Positions 54,740 through 64,000 of a stretch of 64,000 bases of DNA are shown here, one piece after another (the first letter of the stretch is position 1; each line of letters begins with the position of its first letter). A program made the translations under genes and the position numbers. Below the pieces are notes generated by a model that was not told the origin of the DNA, searched no databases, and saw only the letters and a program-made list of their open reading frames with translations. The DNA comes from Hymenopellis radicata (taxonomy: Eukaryota > Basidiomycota > Agaricomycetes > Agaricales > Physalacriaceae): NCBI GenBank assembly GCA_015501595.1, contig JADNRX010000216.1, positions 28,912-92,911 of the forward strand. The letters are read 5' to 3'.

Positions 54740-57667
54740 TGTCAGATGAGCACGGCTTACGGACCGATAAGTATCCGAAAAAGCAAAACAGTTTGCAGTG
54801 GCTGTGCAAAAGCCTCTAACCACAACATGCTTGTGTTGGTTCCTCATTCTATCTGCGCTAAAACCGGTTAGAGGCATTTACATCCGGAACTAGGTACGCG
54901 TATCACTGTCAAGTAAGCTCACAGCTCTCTTTATTCAAGTTATTGAATTGGGCTTTAGCAAAACATTCGACTTTGACAAATGACATGGCTTCACTGCTAC
55001 CGAAGACGTCAAAAATCTAGATTCCAATGGCTGTAAAACGCTCTAGACGGTTCGCAACGCAGTATTTGACGATCACACCGATTTTCCACGCCAACAAACC
55101 TTGCTCCGAAAGGGAGCTTGCTGCCGAATTCTTGAAGTTCGTCTTTTGGTTTGCGAAGCTACCTGTCTAATTCATACTATAGTTGCATCCTGGTTGCAGC
55201 GCATGCGGACGCCGCTGCGTCTGACGATGGCTACACGGTGTCCCGCAATTACTGGTCCTCCCCGTTACCAGAAGATCATGGGGACTCAATACCCTCATGA
55301 GAAGAGATGCACTGTTCATCGCGTTATCCGTCCTTCCTCCCGAACACCATCCGCCCCCCAATAGAAGGTTGCCAAGTCGACGAGTAAGTGGCGCGGGTAC
55401 AGAAGGGATCCCGTACCAGCCAGCATGGGTGCCATGTATACATCGGTCCGTTATAGGCGTTCGGAACGGAAGACAGCTGCTATCGGTACTTGGATGCAAG
55501 CGATAATGCATCATGATGGTAAAAAAATTGCCTCGGATTGGATCGGGTCATGACCATGCAGTGTGATAGAAATCGCGCACGGAACGCTCTAAGCTTGAAT
55601 CGTATGTGCATTGTGCGAAGGATTCAGCGAGGGTGGCTTTTGGCAGCATATGACACGTCTCGACATGTCTCGTCGCGCCACGCCCCAAGTCTTGCGATCC
55701 CAAATTGGTTATTTATTACAACCAAGGCAAGTCCTTTCAGTTGGCCTTCTTCGTCACCTTACTCATGACCTCGTAAAGATTAAATAGCATCTATTGATCC
55801 CATGTATCTCCCTCTGTGTAGCTCGGTTCAATTCCTCGTTGACTTCATCTTAAAACCTCGTCCCATCAAGCTCGACTTCCAAGTCGAAACGCGGTGTAAT
55901 CAACGACTTCGACGGGTGCCAAGTTTATGGTTTGCACCCTCAACGCACGCACCCACACCATAGGCGCTCGGGCAATTCCCGTCCCAAAATGGAAGACTGT
56001 TCAGGTGCTATTACTCATGACCCGCTCTTTCACTTGGAAGGTGCGCTTAGTCTGCGACTCGGTGGTTGTACCATCCTTAATTAATCAGTTCACTCCTTAG
56101 TTCAGGCCCTTCAACAATCAAGCAAGTACCCTAGTGCTGCGCTGACTCAAGGGTTGTCGCGATCTTTGGCCAATCTACATGCACCTGAACCTCAAGAGAC
56201 TTGAGGATGAGGGTCGGTCTTGGGCCTTGACGTCGGTCAGCTGCTCCAGCGCGTTGCTTCCAACAACCTGCGTGGTACCGCATGACCCGTGTGTCCCTTC
56301 GTGCCGAGCGTCCAGTCGTGGTTCACGTCGCACCCGCTATCTCTCATGTTGCGACCGATCGCATGAAAGGGTTGCAGACAAGTCGCAGTTGTCTCGACAG
56401 CTGCAACGCGTCGGTTCCGGATCCGCCGGCCACTAAACTCCCTGGGGACGTTTGTGGCTCACAATCCGGTCTACCATATGGGGGCTTCTTGGCCTAAGCG
56501 CGCGACGTACCTTCATCAAGTCATCGGCACCGGTGCTGTTCATGATGCCTTGTGAATCTCTTAGGCTCGACACGCCTCGCCCAGGTCCTTTCTCTCTCTT
56601 CCGAAGGTGAACCCTTTTTGCGATGCGGCACCGTCCAATGGGCATGCCCGGGATAGTTACTTTCGCTGACCCTTTGTCGCTAGATCGAACAAGACCCGGG
56701 AGCGGCACCTGTGAGCCGATTCGGATCGCCAGCGCGACCAAGTGGTGCCGCCACGTATGCGCGCGTTGTCTGAACTCCGTCACAGTCGGAGAAGGTGGCA
56801 GTTCTGATGCCGCGCGCTGCCCTTGCAGGGCGCAGGATCGCAGGATCGCACAGACGACGTTCTCTGATGACATGTCACGTCCACTCTTCCCCACTTTGCC
56901 TTCACGAGGTTGCTTTGACAAGGGCAATTCCTCCTCGGCGTTCCTGTGAGCGGCGCGAAATTATCAATCAAGATTGGTTCGTTCATGGCAGGGTTCCGAC
57001 GAACTTGGCCCAGAAAAGTTCTCTTGATTCTCGGTACCAGTGGGTTGTTTGGTTTGTCCTTTTACTGAACAAGACGAAATCTTATCTTTTCGAGTCCGAC
57101 GAAGCGCAGCATATGAACGAGCTATCTGTCATCAGAATTGTTCAACTTGCGGTCATGTATAGTCATTGTCAAGACCAGCTGATTGCTATTCGGCCTTTGT
57201 AGACGTAGGTGTCAATCTGCGTTCGATGGTGGTTGGGAAGAAAAACACCTTTCTGTCGCTGGCAAAGGAAAGCTTTTCTTAATGCAGATACATCAACAAT
57301 GTTAGTGCAGGGTATTAATGTCATTTCTTCCCGCCATGACTTGCATCTTGGAGCTAAGTTTGGCACTCGGAATTGTGACCCACGCTGGTTCGTGCTTCGA
57401 AATCTTGTGGACATGTTGAAGGAACCACTGAGCGTCACAATGCCCGCTACAAAAATTCAGTATTCGGTAATAATAAAGTCCAAAGAAATCAGCAGCTGAA
57501 AATGAGCCAACTCCGACTACGGTCTAAAGCGTTGATAGTGGCGTCGGGCACACACGCAATTATAAACTGTTCTGAATTACAATGCCTCCAACAGCTGATG
57601 GATACGGAATACACAAACACTTTTACTTGACTGTTATACAAGGCGGGGAACATCCCGACATCGAACT
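54740..57667. other. 2.9-kb stretch, no gene recognised
   Basis: Several medium frames are open on either strand (for example near 55300-55500 and 56430-56930), but none shows family motifs, consistent splice sites or composition I would trust. No terminal repeats with target duplications found. It may be old repeat DNA. Confidence 0.35.
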
Positions 57668-57680
57668 TCAAACCAAGGTG

Positions 57681-58243
57681 TCACCTATTCCTGTGTCTTC
57701 TCCAAACCGTAGGGTCGTCGCGATGAGTTTTCGTTTTTCCATAGCTACGAACAAAGTCGGGGGACTTTGTATAGGCGAGACCCGAACCATCGCCTTTGGA
57801 GCGCTGAGGAGAGGGAACGCTTTGTGCGGGACCAGCATGCTCAGAATCGAGAGTGAAGTGATGAGGGTCATGCGTGTGCACGGGAGGCTTGACAACGTGA
57901 TCGCTGGGAGCGTCTGAGGCGTAGAGGCGGTGGCCACCATGGTCTTCCTTAGCGCGCAGGAGCGCGCGCTCATCTATGAAAGCATAAGGAATGTGGGGTG
58001 GGTAAAGAAGAAGAATTAGACTCACGGGCAGCAAGCTGGCCGACTCCCTCCTCAGTCTGTCTCTGCGATCTATGGCATAATAGAAGCCTGCAAAACCGAG
58101 TGCAACCGCGCCCATGAAGAGCAAGGAATTCTATGCCTGATTAAGCTCAAGATAAGGGAAATGAGAGCGCCACTTACGCGACCAGTGCGAGGCGAGGGGC
58201 CAGAGGACACATTGCCGTGCGGAGCTTGAGGAGAGTGTGCCAT
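57681..58243 (-). CDS. small single-span membrane protein, possibly mitochondrial
   Basis: Start at 58243 (MAHSPQAPHGNVSSGPSPR). A phase-0 intron GTAAGT...CATAG (about 58132-58178) leads to NSLLFMGAVALGFAGFYYAI, one membrane span, then DRRDRLRRESASLLP. The frame then continues through DERALLRAKEDHGGHRLYAS and a His/Pro-rich tail to 57681. A GTGAGT...CATAG candidate intron (52 bases) inside this part would shift to another frame ending at 57668; I prefer readthrough because the unspliced frame looks more protein-like. A short N-terminus, one span and a basic stretch after it fit a mitochondrial inner-membrane or ER protein, but no family is recognised. Confidence 0.5.
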
Positions 58244-58427
58244 ATTCGGAGGATAATTTGTGAAATACTAACTGCAGAACCAGCCTTGATATAGGCAAAA
58301 TAATGTCTGAGAATGACGCCCGACATTGGTGACCGATGACGCATACACAGAATAGGATCGAGATGAGCTGTGATTCATAAGCTATAGGGTACACGACAAC
58401 AGTCCCTCGAGGAGAACATACACAAAT

Positions 58428-58794
58428 CTAAACTGTCGAAGTGGAGACAGGACCGCTTGGAGCGATCCTGGCCTGCGCTTCCTGCTGCCGCTGCTGCTCT
58501 TTCTGCACTGCTACGCGAACCAAGTCAGACCAGTCACAAATAGCGGGCGCTACGTACAATTTCTGTAAATCTCCAACTCGGCTTTTCTCCTCCGATTCAT
58601 GACCTCCTTTGCGAGATACAAGGCTATGCCACTGGCAGCGAGTGCCCCGAAAAAGCCCAGAAACTGTCATATGCGCATTCACCGGTACGTCGGCCATTAT
58701 TACATACAAAAAAGACACGCACAATCCTGCGTGAGCTGCCTGGCTTGCGTTCCTTGCCCTCCAAGAATCGTGGGATTCTATAGTGGAGCTTCAT
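58428..58794 (-). CDS. small single-span membrane protein, 86 residues
   Basis: Three exons: 58794-58723, 58663-58558 and 58510-58428, with introns of 59 and 47 bases. Lengths (72+106+83) give 87 codons exactly. It begins MKLHYRIPRFLEGKERKPGS. After the first splice comes the span FLGFFGALAASGIALYLA, then KEVMNRRRKAELEIYRN, and after the second splice a Gln-rich coil (QKEQQRQQEAQAR) and a soft Ser/Thr end. The layout resembles small mitochondrial inner-membrane assembly factors (one helix followed by a charged coil), but I cannot name the family. It lies head-to-tail with the gene at 57681-58243, on the same strand, 184 bases apart. Confidence 0.6.
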
Positions 58795-61288
58795 CGTGTA
58801 ATAGACGATGTCAACCTTAACATCCGGCCACCTCCCGCTGGAAGGAGCTTGCAAAGTAGGTAAATGAACCGACGAGTTCGCTGTGAGGGAGGTCTGCTGA
58901 GAGGAGACTTTTTCTCACGATCGACTCGTGACTGATCGAGAAACGTGGACCTCGGGATTTGCCACGCTGCGAATGCTTGTTGACTTCCCTACTGTTCCAC
59001 AACCATCAAATAAGCGCGACGCTGCCCTTCTTGGGCCCGAACGGTCAGTGACGGACGAGGTCATCTTTCCCTTGATTATCTTCTCTTTCAGTCGGCCTTC
59101 ACACTCGTTCTCTCCCAATTTCCGACCGACCTTTGTTGCTTCCTAGAATAGCCTCGCCTGCGTGCTTCTAAACTTACTCTGGTCATCGATAGCTCTCGCC
59201 GGCTATATGGACTTGCTTTCTTCACGTTCAACGCTTCCAATGACGTCTAGACTCATTCCTGTGAACGTTGCTACAGAGTGCCTTGCGTTCGAGTTCCTCC
59301 CTGCGGTCTGGAGCTTAAGCCTTACGAACTACATAGTGATGGGGGTATCATACGTGTCGTGACTGTAAACCGCTGATTAGAATGGCCCCGCATCTCGAAG
59401 CCTACATCTCGGGGCGAAGGGTCGTGTCGGTGCTAACGCTCTACCCCAACGACTTCTTGATTAGCAGTTCCTTCGATCGCAACCAGCGCAAAAGGACTTA
59501 ACGGGCGCACGCACTCGGCATGGGCTCCGACTTGGTCACTGCTTTTACCTCTCGGTTTCGCCTCTGCTGAGCGCTGAGCGAGCGCCTTGGGCAGGAAAGA
59601 TGTAACGGTGTACGTTTCGCAAAACGTACACCGTTACCTCCCAACCTGAATGGATATTTGACCATGGACGCCCTCATTCCTTGACTCGACTCTCCGCCAC
59701 TCTCCGCCTTTCATTAATGCATCGCCTCGTGGAATCCATGATCCGTAGTCAGCGACCGGGAGGCGGTTGGTTGCCAGTGACCCTGGCGCTTTTTCAAAAT
59801 AGGCGAAAACGGATGAATAACTGTCTCTCGTTCCTGGCACGATTGAGCTGGTTTGTCCTTCGCGGGAAATATGTCGTGGCCAAGGGTCCGCTCGTCAAAG
59901 GCATCTCGTAACTGGAGTGTGACTCGGTAGCAAGGCGTACCCAGACCCGATCACATTGTCGCGTCTTCCTTTGTCTACTCTCTTTCACCTTTATTGTTCA
60001 ACGTCGAGTTGTTGATCCCCGTCGACGCGCCGCGCGGTGAAAGAGACGGTAATTACTTTCCCAAGGGTTTCCCTACGGCATCGCGCAGGTGTCTTTCTGT
60101 CCCTATTATCACAATAGATCGCTCTTTGACAACAAATGCACGGGACTCATATCGATTCCTTGGCGGCTACCGAATACTGCGCACACAGAGCGTGATAGGG
60201 AATCCGGTCCTCTCTCCTCCTCCAAGTCGGAGAATCGAAATGCGAGTGAGTAATCCGTGTGTGTAGGAGAGTACAATGTTTGGATCGGTGGCCTGTCCTC
60301 CGTATTTCCGTTATCTGTCGGACATGACATTGGATTGGATCTCTTTCAATCTTGACAGCGGGTTCAACGGAGAGTTCACGCAGACCGATACCGGCGTTAA
60401 GTTAGGATGGCCTCGTTGAGGGGCATGTGTGCCTTCCTGAATGACCCGACCTTTCAGCTGAACAACACGAAGCATAGTAGTCTTTCATACGGCACCTGAG
60501 CCTTTCATACGGCATAGTTAAGGGCCGACGCCGAGGATCTTTCAATGTCAATGGTCATTCTGTGTGCGTGTAAGCGCGGACCAGGACAGCTTATCGATCG
60601 TGCTGCATCTTCCGCACGTGCATATCTAATGCACTCACGGAGAGCAGGAGAGTGCGGCGCTTGTCAACACGTTCTAGGGTGCGTGTATATTGCAGTAAAC
60701 TCGCATTACGCTGGTATAGTAACAGATGACGAGGAGCGAGGCGCATTTTGTGGAGAAAGTAGTAGAGTATGCTGTCGGCATCGTTACCAATGTACAGGGT
60801 CACTCTTTCCATTTTTGTTTCAGATAGTCCCCCTCACCTCGTTGTAGCGCAACGCAGACACAGGAACACATGTTGCTGCGTAGAGGACCTACCGGGACCT
60901 TCAAATGTATTGTAACTCTGTACTCTGACGAGAGGAGACTTGAACCAGGAACCTCTTGAACCCCATTATGCGTGAATTGGTAAAGAGGACAAGCCTTGAG
61001 GAGGCTGTTCAGCCCCTTTGTTTGAGTGGGTTGGATGACTCAGGCCAAGGAAACAGCGGAAAGGGAGGGAGACAAGCGGAATATGCTTCGAGCAGCGAGC
61101 AGACTTTCACCTCGGCAGGTTGAATTAGCACGCTATCGGATTAGAGACCTGGAAAAGAGCTGAAGGACGCGATGATATCATGTGCAGATCGAGATCTGAT
61201 TTCTCCGGATGCAATTCAGTTTCGTGAGCTGGTTTGATTGCGTTCCCGAAACGGTTTGCCGGCCTGTTTCGCCGTCGTAACGTAGAAT
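58795..61288. other. 2.5-kb stretch, no gene recognised apart from one perfect hairpin
   Basis: No frame with recognisable motifs. Contains the perfect inverted repeat at 59602-59637. Confidence 0.35.
59602..59637. repeat. perfect 16-bp inverted repeat with 4-base loop
   Basis: GTAACGGTGTACGTTT, then CGCA, then the exact inverse complement of the first arm. No T-run follows, and no gene borders it closely. Confidence 0.85.
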
Positions 61289-61296
61289 TATAAAAG
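61289..61296 (+). promoter_or_regulatory. TATA box of the 61375 gene
   Basis: TATAAAAG, 79 bases before the ATG at 61375 and preceded by GC-richer sequence. Good match and spacing for a fungal core promoter. Confidence 0.45.
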
Positions 61297-61374
61297 CCCC
61301 TACAAATGTTCCGTTGCTGTGTATTCCCCCCGCAAACCCAACACTAGCTGCCTTCACGCGTTTATCCCAGCCAA

Positions 61375-61639
61375 ATGACTTCCACAATGCGATCCGTCCC
61401 CATAGAGCAGTTTACCAAGGCGTGGACCATTGGCGAGAGCTGGCAAGTCGGTCAGCAGTGCGGTATGTTCGATCAGCGAACGCTCTCAGTTCATGTCTAC
61501 CTCTGCGTTTCCCGTAAGTTTCAGTCTTGACTTTTTCTTTGACGTTCGTTCCGACATTTTTTCAGACTATTCATCACCGGACACTGTACCAGTGGCCCAG
61601 GGAAACTCGGCCTACTGGCAGTACGTCGGTCGGGGGTAG
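61375..61639 (+). CDS. small hypothetical protein, two exons
   Basis: ATG at 61375 (MTSTMRSVPIEQFTKAWTIG, then ESWQVGQQCG). Two introns fit in frame. The shorter, GTAAGT at about 61515 to TTTTTTCAG at 61565, leaves about 70 residues; the longer starts at GTATGT near 61460. Both end in SSPDTVPVAQGNSAYWQYVG and a stop at 61637-61639. A TATA box lies upstream. I do not recognise the family. There is no signal peptide or membrane span. The in-frame splice and promoter support it, but a chance frame remains possible. Confidence 0.35.
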
Positions 61640-63663
61640 ACGCTTTCATCGCCGCCGTGTTTTGTGGCACGCGTCCCCTCTTGGTCCCTATCCAAAACTT
61701 GGCCTTTCGACACCTCACATGCATTATTTATGAGAATCCCGCGCCCTCTTCTTGTGCACGCGTATACGCTGCCTCGTAACCATACTACTACGGGCAGACG
61801 TCTCCGACCTGCCAACCGATATCTCCTGCCGCCGCTGGGCAGCGCAGCACTGGGCACGCCGCGCGTGTCGTAGCTACTACCGGAGGCCGATGTACTCTGT
61901 TCTCGTTTTGGGTTAAAGATTGGGTTCTCTCGCGCATCGTCTGGTTGTTGTAACTTTTTTCTACTTTATGGTTCGGGTTTACAAGTCATTGAACTCTGCA
62001 TATATATATCATATCTACCTTAGAACAGTCTAATTACTCATTTCTTGTGTCGCTGTAAATTATTTTTCTTTCCTCCGCAGTTGTGTTTGAATTCGAGAGG
62101 CTGTCTCAGTGTTTCCTTCAAATTCTTGGCGCAAGTGATCGGAGACGTCATTACTTGTTATGTCATTCCGTGTAATCGCGGACCGTAAAGACCGAACTTT
62201 TACCGCGCTTCGATGGCAGTCGATGTCCTTCGAATTGTGTACATACAACCCGGTCGCATGGTGGACAGATACTCGGTGAGGGCCGCCGAGGCAGGGAACT
62301 CTGTATTTGGCGATAGCGGCTTCGGTAGAAGACCACCCCGGCACCCTCTTTTTTTGAATGAATACAGCGGGCACGCCACGTACTCTATGCCCGCCACCCG
62401 CTTCAAAGAACACCCAAATGGGTACGAGAAGATCTGTCACAAGAACGCGAGGCTTGTTCCGCACCGGGGATAGAGTCATTTTCAGTCATATCATTTTCTC
62501 TTCTGTTTGGCTGATCATCACATGCGAAAAGCAAGACGCGAAGCTTACTGAACAGAGACTGGGGTATATAATTGACGGGAAGATGGCATGTCAAAAAAAA
62601 AACTGGGGTGCGATGTCTGCATCACGAGAAGCCGCGCTTTGACTTATCGTTCTGCGTACTTTTAGTGGGCCCCGAACAAGTCGCATCGGGGCACGCCGCG
62701 GGCTGGACTCCGGTTACTAAACGAAATGACCCATCTCGTTGCGTTCATTACCATAACGGTAGATCATGGAGCGCTGATCAACTTCCTCTTCCACCATTGA
62801 ATGCGCCTGAAAATCCTCCGATTACGACTAACAGTACTCCGACGCATACGGAGTCAAGCCTCTCAGTGAACTTTTCGTTGGCACTGGTTGATCATGGTTG
62901 ATACAACCCAACTAGACTCAACATCTCCTGGTACTTCCCTCTCAATGAAATTGACGAAGCGCGGCGAGAGCAGGAAGACCCATCGAGTTACGCTCGCAGT
63001 GCCCAGACTCAAGTCTATGGCTTTGACACATTCGTCTCGATGCAGGACTCCCGCCTCAATACACGACTTTTGCCCGGCTCGTCAATACAATGTGCTAATC
63101 GAATGGCGAAGGCTACTGTAGGGCCAAATTGGCGTACCTTTACAAATGGTGTTCTACGGAGACCTTCTGAATACAATTAGTGAGCTCGCACGTTTCAGCG
63201 CTCGCTCGACATCCCCATTAAGGACTCAACGCTCGCGTTCTTGAACTGTGAGTCCCTACTTCGGGGTTCTCGCGGACACCGAAATGAACCCAGTCCGCTG
63301 AGGACGGCGATAACGTCGTTGAGGATCCTTGGTAATGGCGCGCACCGTGCACGTTCAATGAATCTAAGACTAGTCCCGCTCGACGGGTGGACAGACTGAC
63401 TAACAATCATTTCAATATCTGCCACAAGTTGAAGGCAACATGCTAGAAGGAACCTATGTATTTTCTCAGTTGGTGGACAGGAAAGTTTAAGACGAATAGC
63501 GGTGAGGGCTTGTCTCCGAGCGTTTCCAACATTTAGGTGTGTGATCAAAATGGGAAGAGTGGTAAGTATGTAGACGCGTCAAAGCTCTTTTATATATTGT
63601 GTATTGAGGACATCAACACAGCACAATTTCATAGGTATTGGCGTTCAAATGCACATTCATTCC
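61640..63663. other. 2-kb stretch, no gene recognised
   Basis: A TATATAAT at about 62564 precedes only a 19-codon frame. Nothing else supported. Confidence 0.35.
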
Positions 63664-63963
63664 TCATCGGAGGCTGCACCATTCAGAGGTAAGTACCCTG
63701 CATCCTGCTTGCAGAATGAGGTGACTTGACCAAGTCTTGAAGCAAAAGTTCATTACTGGAAGCACATCAAAGCACATGTCTTGTTCAGACATAGACTTAT
63801 ATCCCTTTTCATCCCACTCGTCAGGATGAAAGGCGTAACCGTTCATCACGACCAGAGGTTGATCTCGTCGCTTGACACCTCTCGACACATAGACGCTCAC
63901 TGAGCGCTCAACGCCCGAGGAACGACGGCCTAAAGTGAATTTGCAAGCTTCACCAGCGCCCAA
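63664..63963 (-). CDS. hypothetical protein, possible partial gene at the window edge
   Basis: A frame opens near 63963 and reads SSGVERSVSVYVSRGVKRRD, then QPLVVMNGYAFHPDEWDEKG and YKSMSEQDMCFDVLPVMNFC. The middle part looks like a real protein, with balanced charge and clear strand/helix alternation, but I cannot place it. A splice donor may lie near 63731 (TGGTCAAG) or 63692 (GGTACTT). The 5' part may continue past 64000. Confidence 0.3.
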   Translation of the reverse strand: MGAGEACKFTLGRRSSGVERSVSVYVSRGVKRRDQPLVVMNGYAFHPDEWDEKGYKSMSEQDMCFDVLPVMNFCFKTWSSHLILQAGCRVLTSEWCSLR

Positions 63964-64000
63964 ACCTTTTCTTCCAACCCTCGGAATCTGTATTCAACTG

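Noticed and set aside
56433..56927. 164-codon minus-strand frame
   Set aside because: GC-rich region, no motif, no splice pattern, and equally long frames on the other strand.
57668..57973. Alternative frame starting MSARSCALRK
   Set aside because: It requires splicing a 52-base intron and gives a less protein-like sequence than the frame ending at 57681. Noted as an alternative only.
60920..61045. Minus-strand tRNA-Leu-like sequence (GGTTCAAGTCTCC, TCTCGTC, CTCAAGGC)
   Set aside because: A T-arm-like part exists, but no matching 5' acceptor strand and no anticodon loop with U before the anticodon could be formed. At best a remnant.
62560..62640. TATA box followed by a short frame
   Set aside because: The frame has only 19 codons with a poly-A run near its start, and there is no evidence of splicing to anything longer.

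Overview
The window looks like nuclear DNA of a mushroom-forming basidiomycete (Agaricomycete). The signs are many GT-AG introns of about 40-60 bases, F-box proteins of the agaric type, cytochrome P450s, fungal-only membrane protein families, an OST4 subunit, an intron-bearing tRNA-Asp, and a dense load of transposable elements with textbook target duplications. All calls come from reading the sequence; no database search was run.

Layout. 1-10.2 kb is ordinary gene-rich DNA: a MYND-finger protein (5' end cut off), a GH71/GH99-like hydrolase with a very long disordered tail, an acetyltransferase-like protein, a coiled-coil protein, an unknown-family protein and an F-box protein. 10.7-27.7 kb is unstable: a 1.5-kb segment occurs twice (10715-12192 and 26243-27703), each copy carrying a broken member of the unknown family. 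Between them lies a 10.8-kb LTR retroelement (12218-23064) with identical LTRs, a 5-bp target duplication and almost no coding capacity, but with about two dozen dispersed hairpins whose outer stems covary. A third broken family member and an intact secreted/membrane protein gene complete this part.

28.7-41.2 kb holds a DUF1769-type gene with a conserved block out of frame, tRNA-Asp(GUC), two adjacent hAT-like MITEs, two duplicated P450 genes, a membrane protein and a decayed epimerase gene. 41.8-52.4 kb is a nest of DNA transposons. One hAT-like element interrupts a C2H2 zinc-finger gene exactly in its reading frame. Two 416-bp elements lie in opposite orientation. Two small TA-inserted elements follow. 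Then comes a complete 4.5-kb TA-inserted transposon whose single predicted gene encodes a Ulp1-type cysteine protease fused to a DDE transposase (about 1255 residues, all exon phases consistent). A 5'-truncated LINE fragment adjoins it.

52.5-64 kb is sparse. It holds several small genes that are easy to miss: a 100-residue secreted protein, OST4 (42 residues), two small single-span membrane proteins and a short TATA-preceded gene. Long stretches in between show no recognisable gene.

The most novel items are the intact Ulp1-transposase fusion inside its own terminal repeats, and the covarying hairpin family inside a recently inserted, non-autonomous LTR element.
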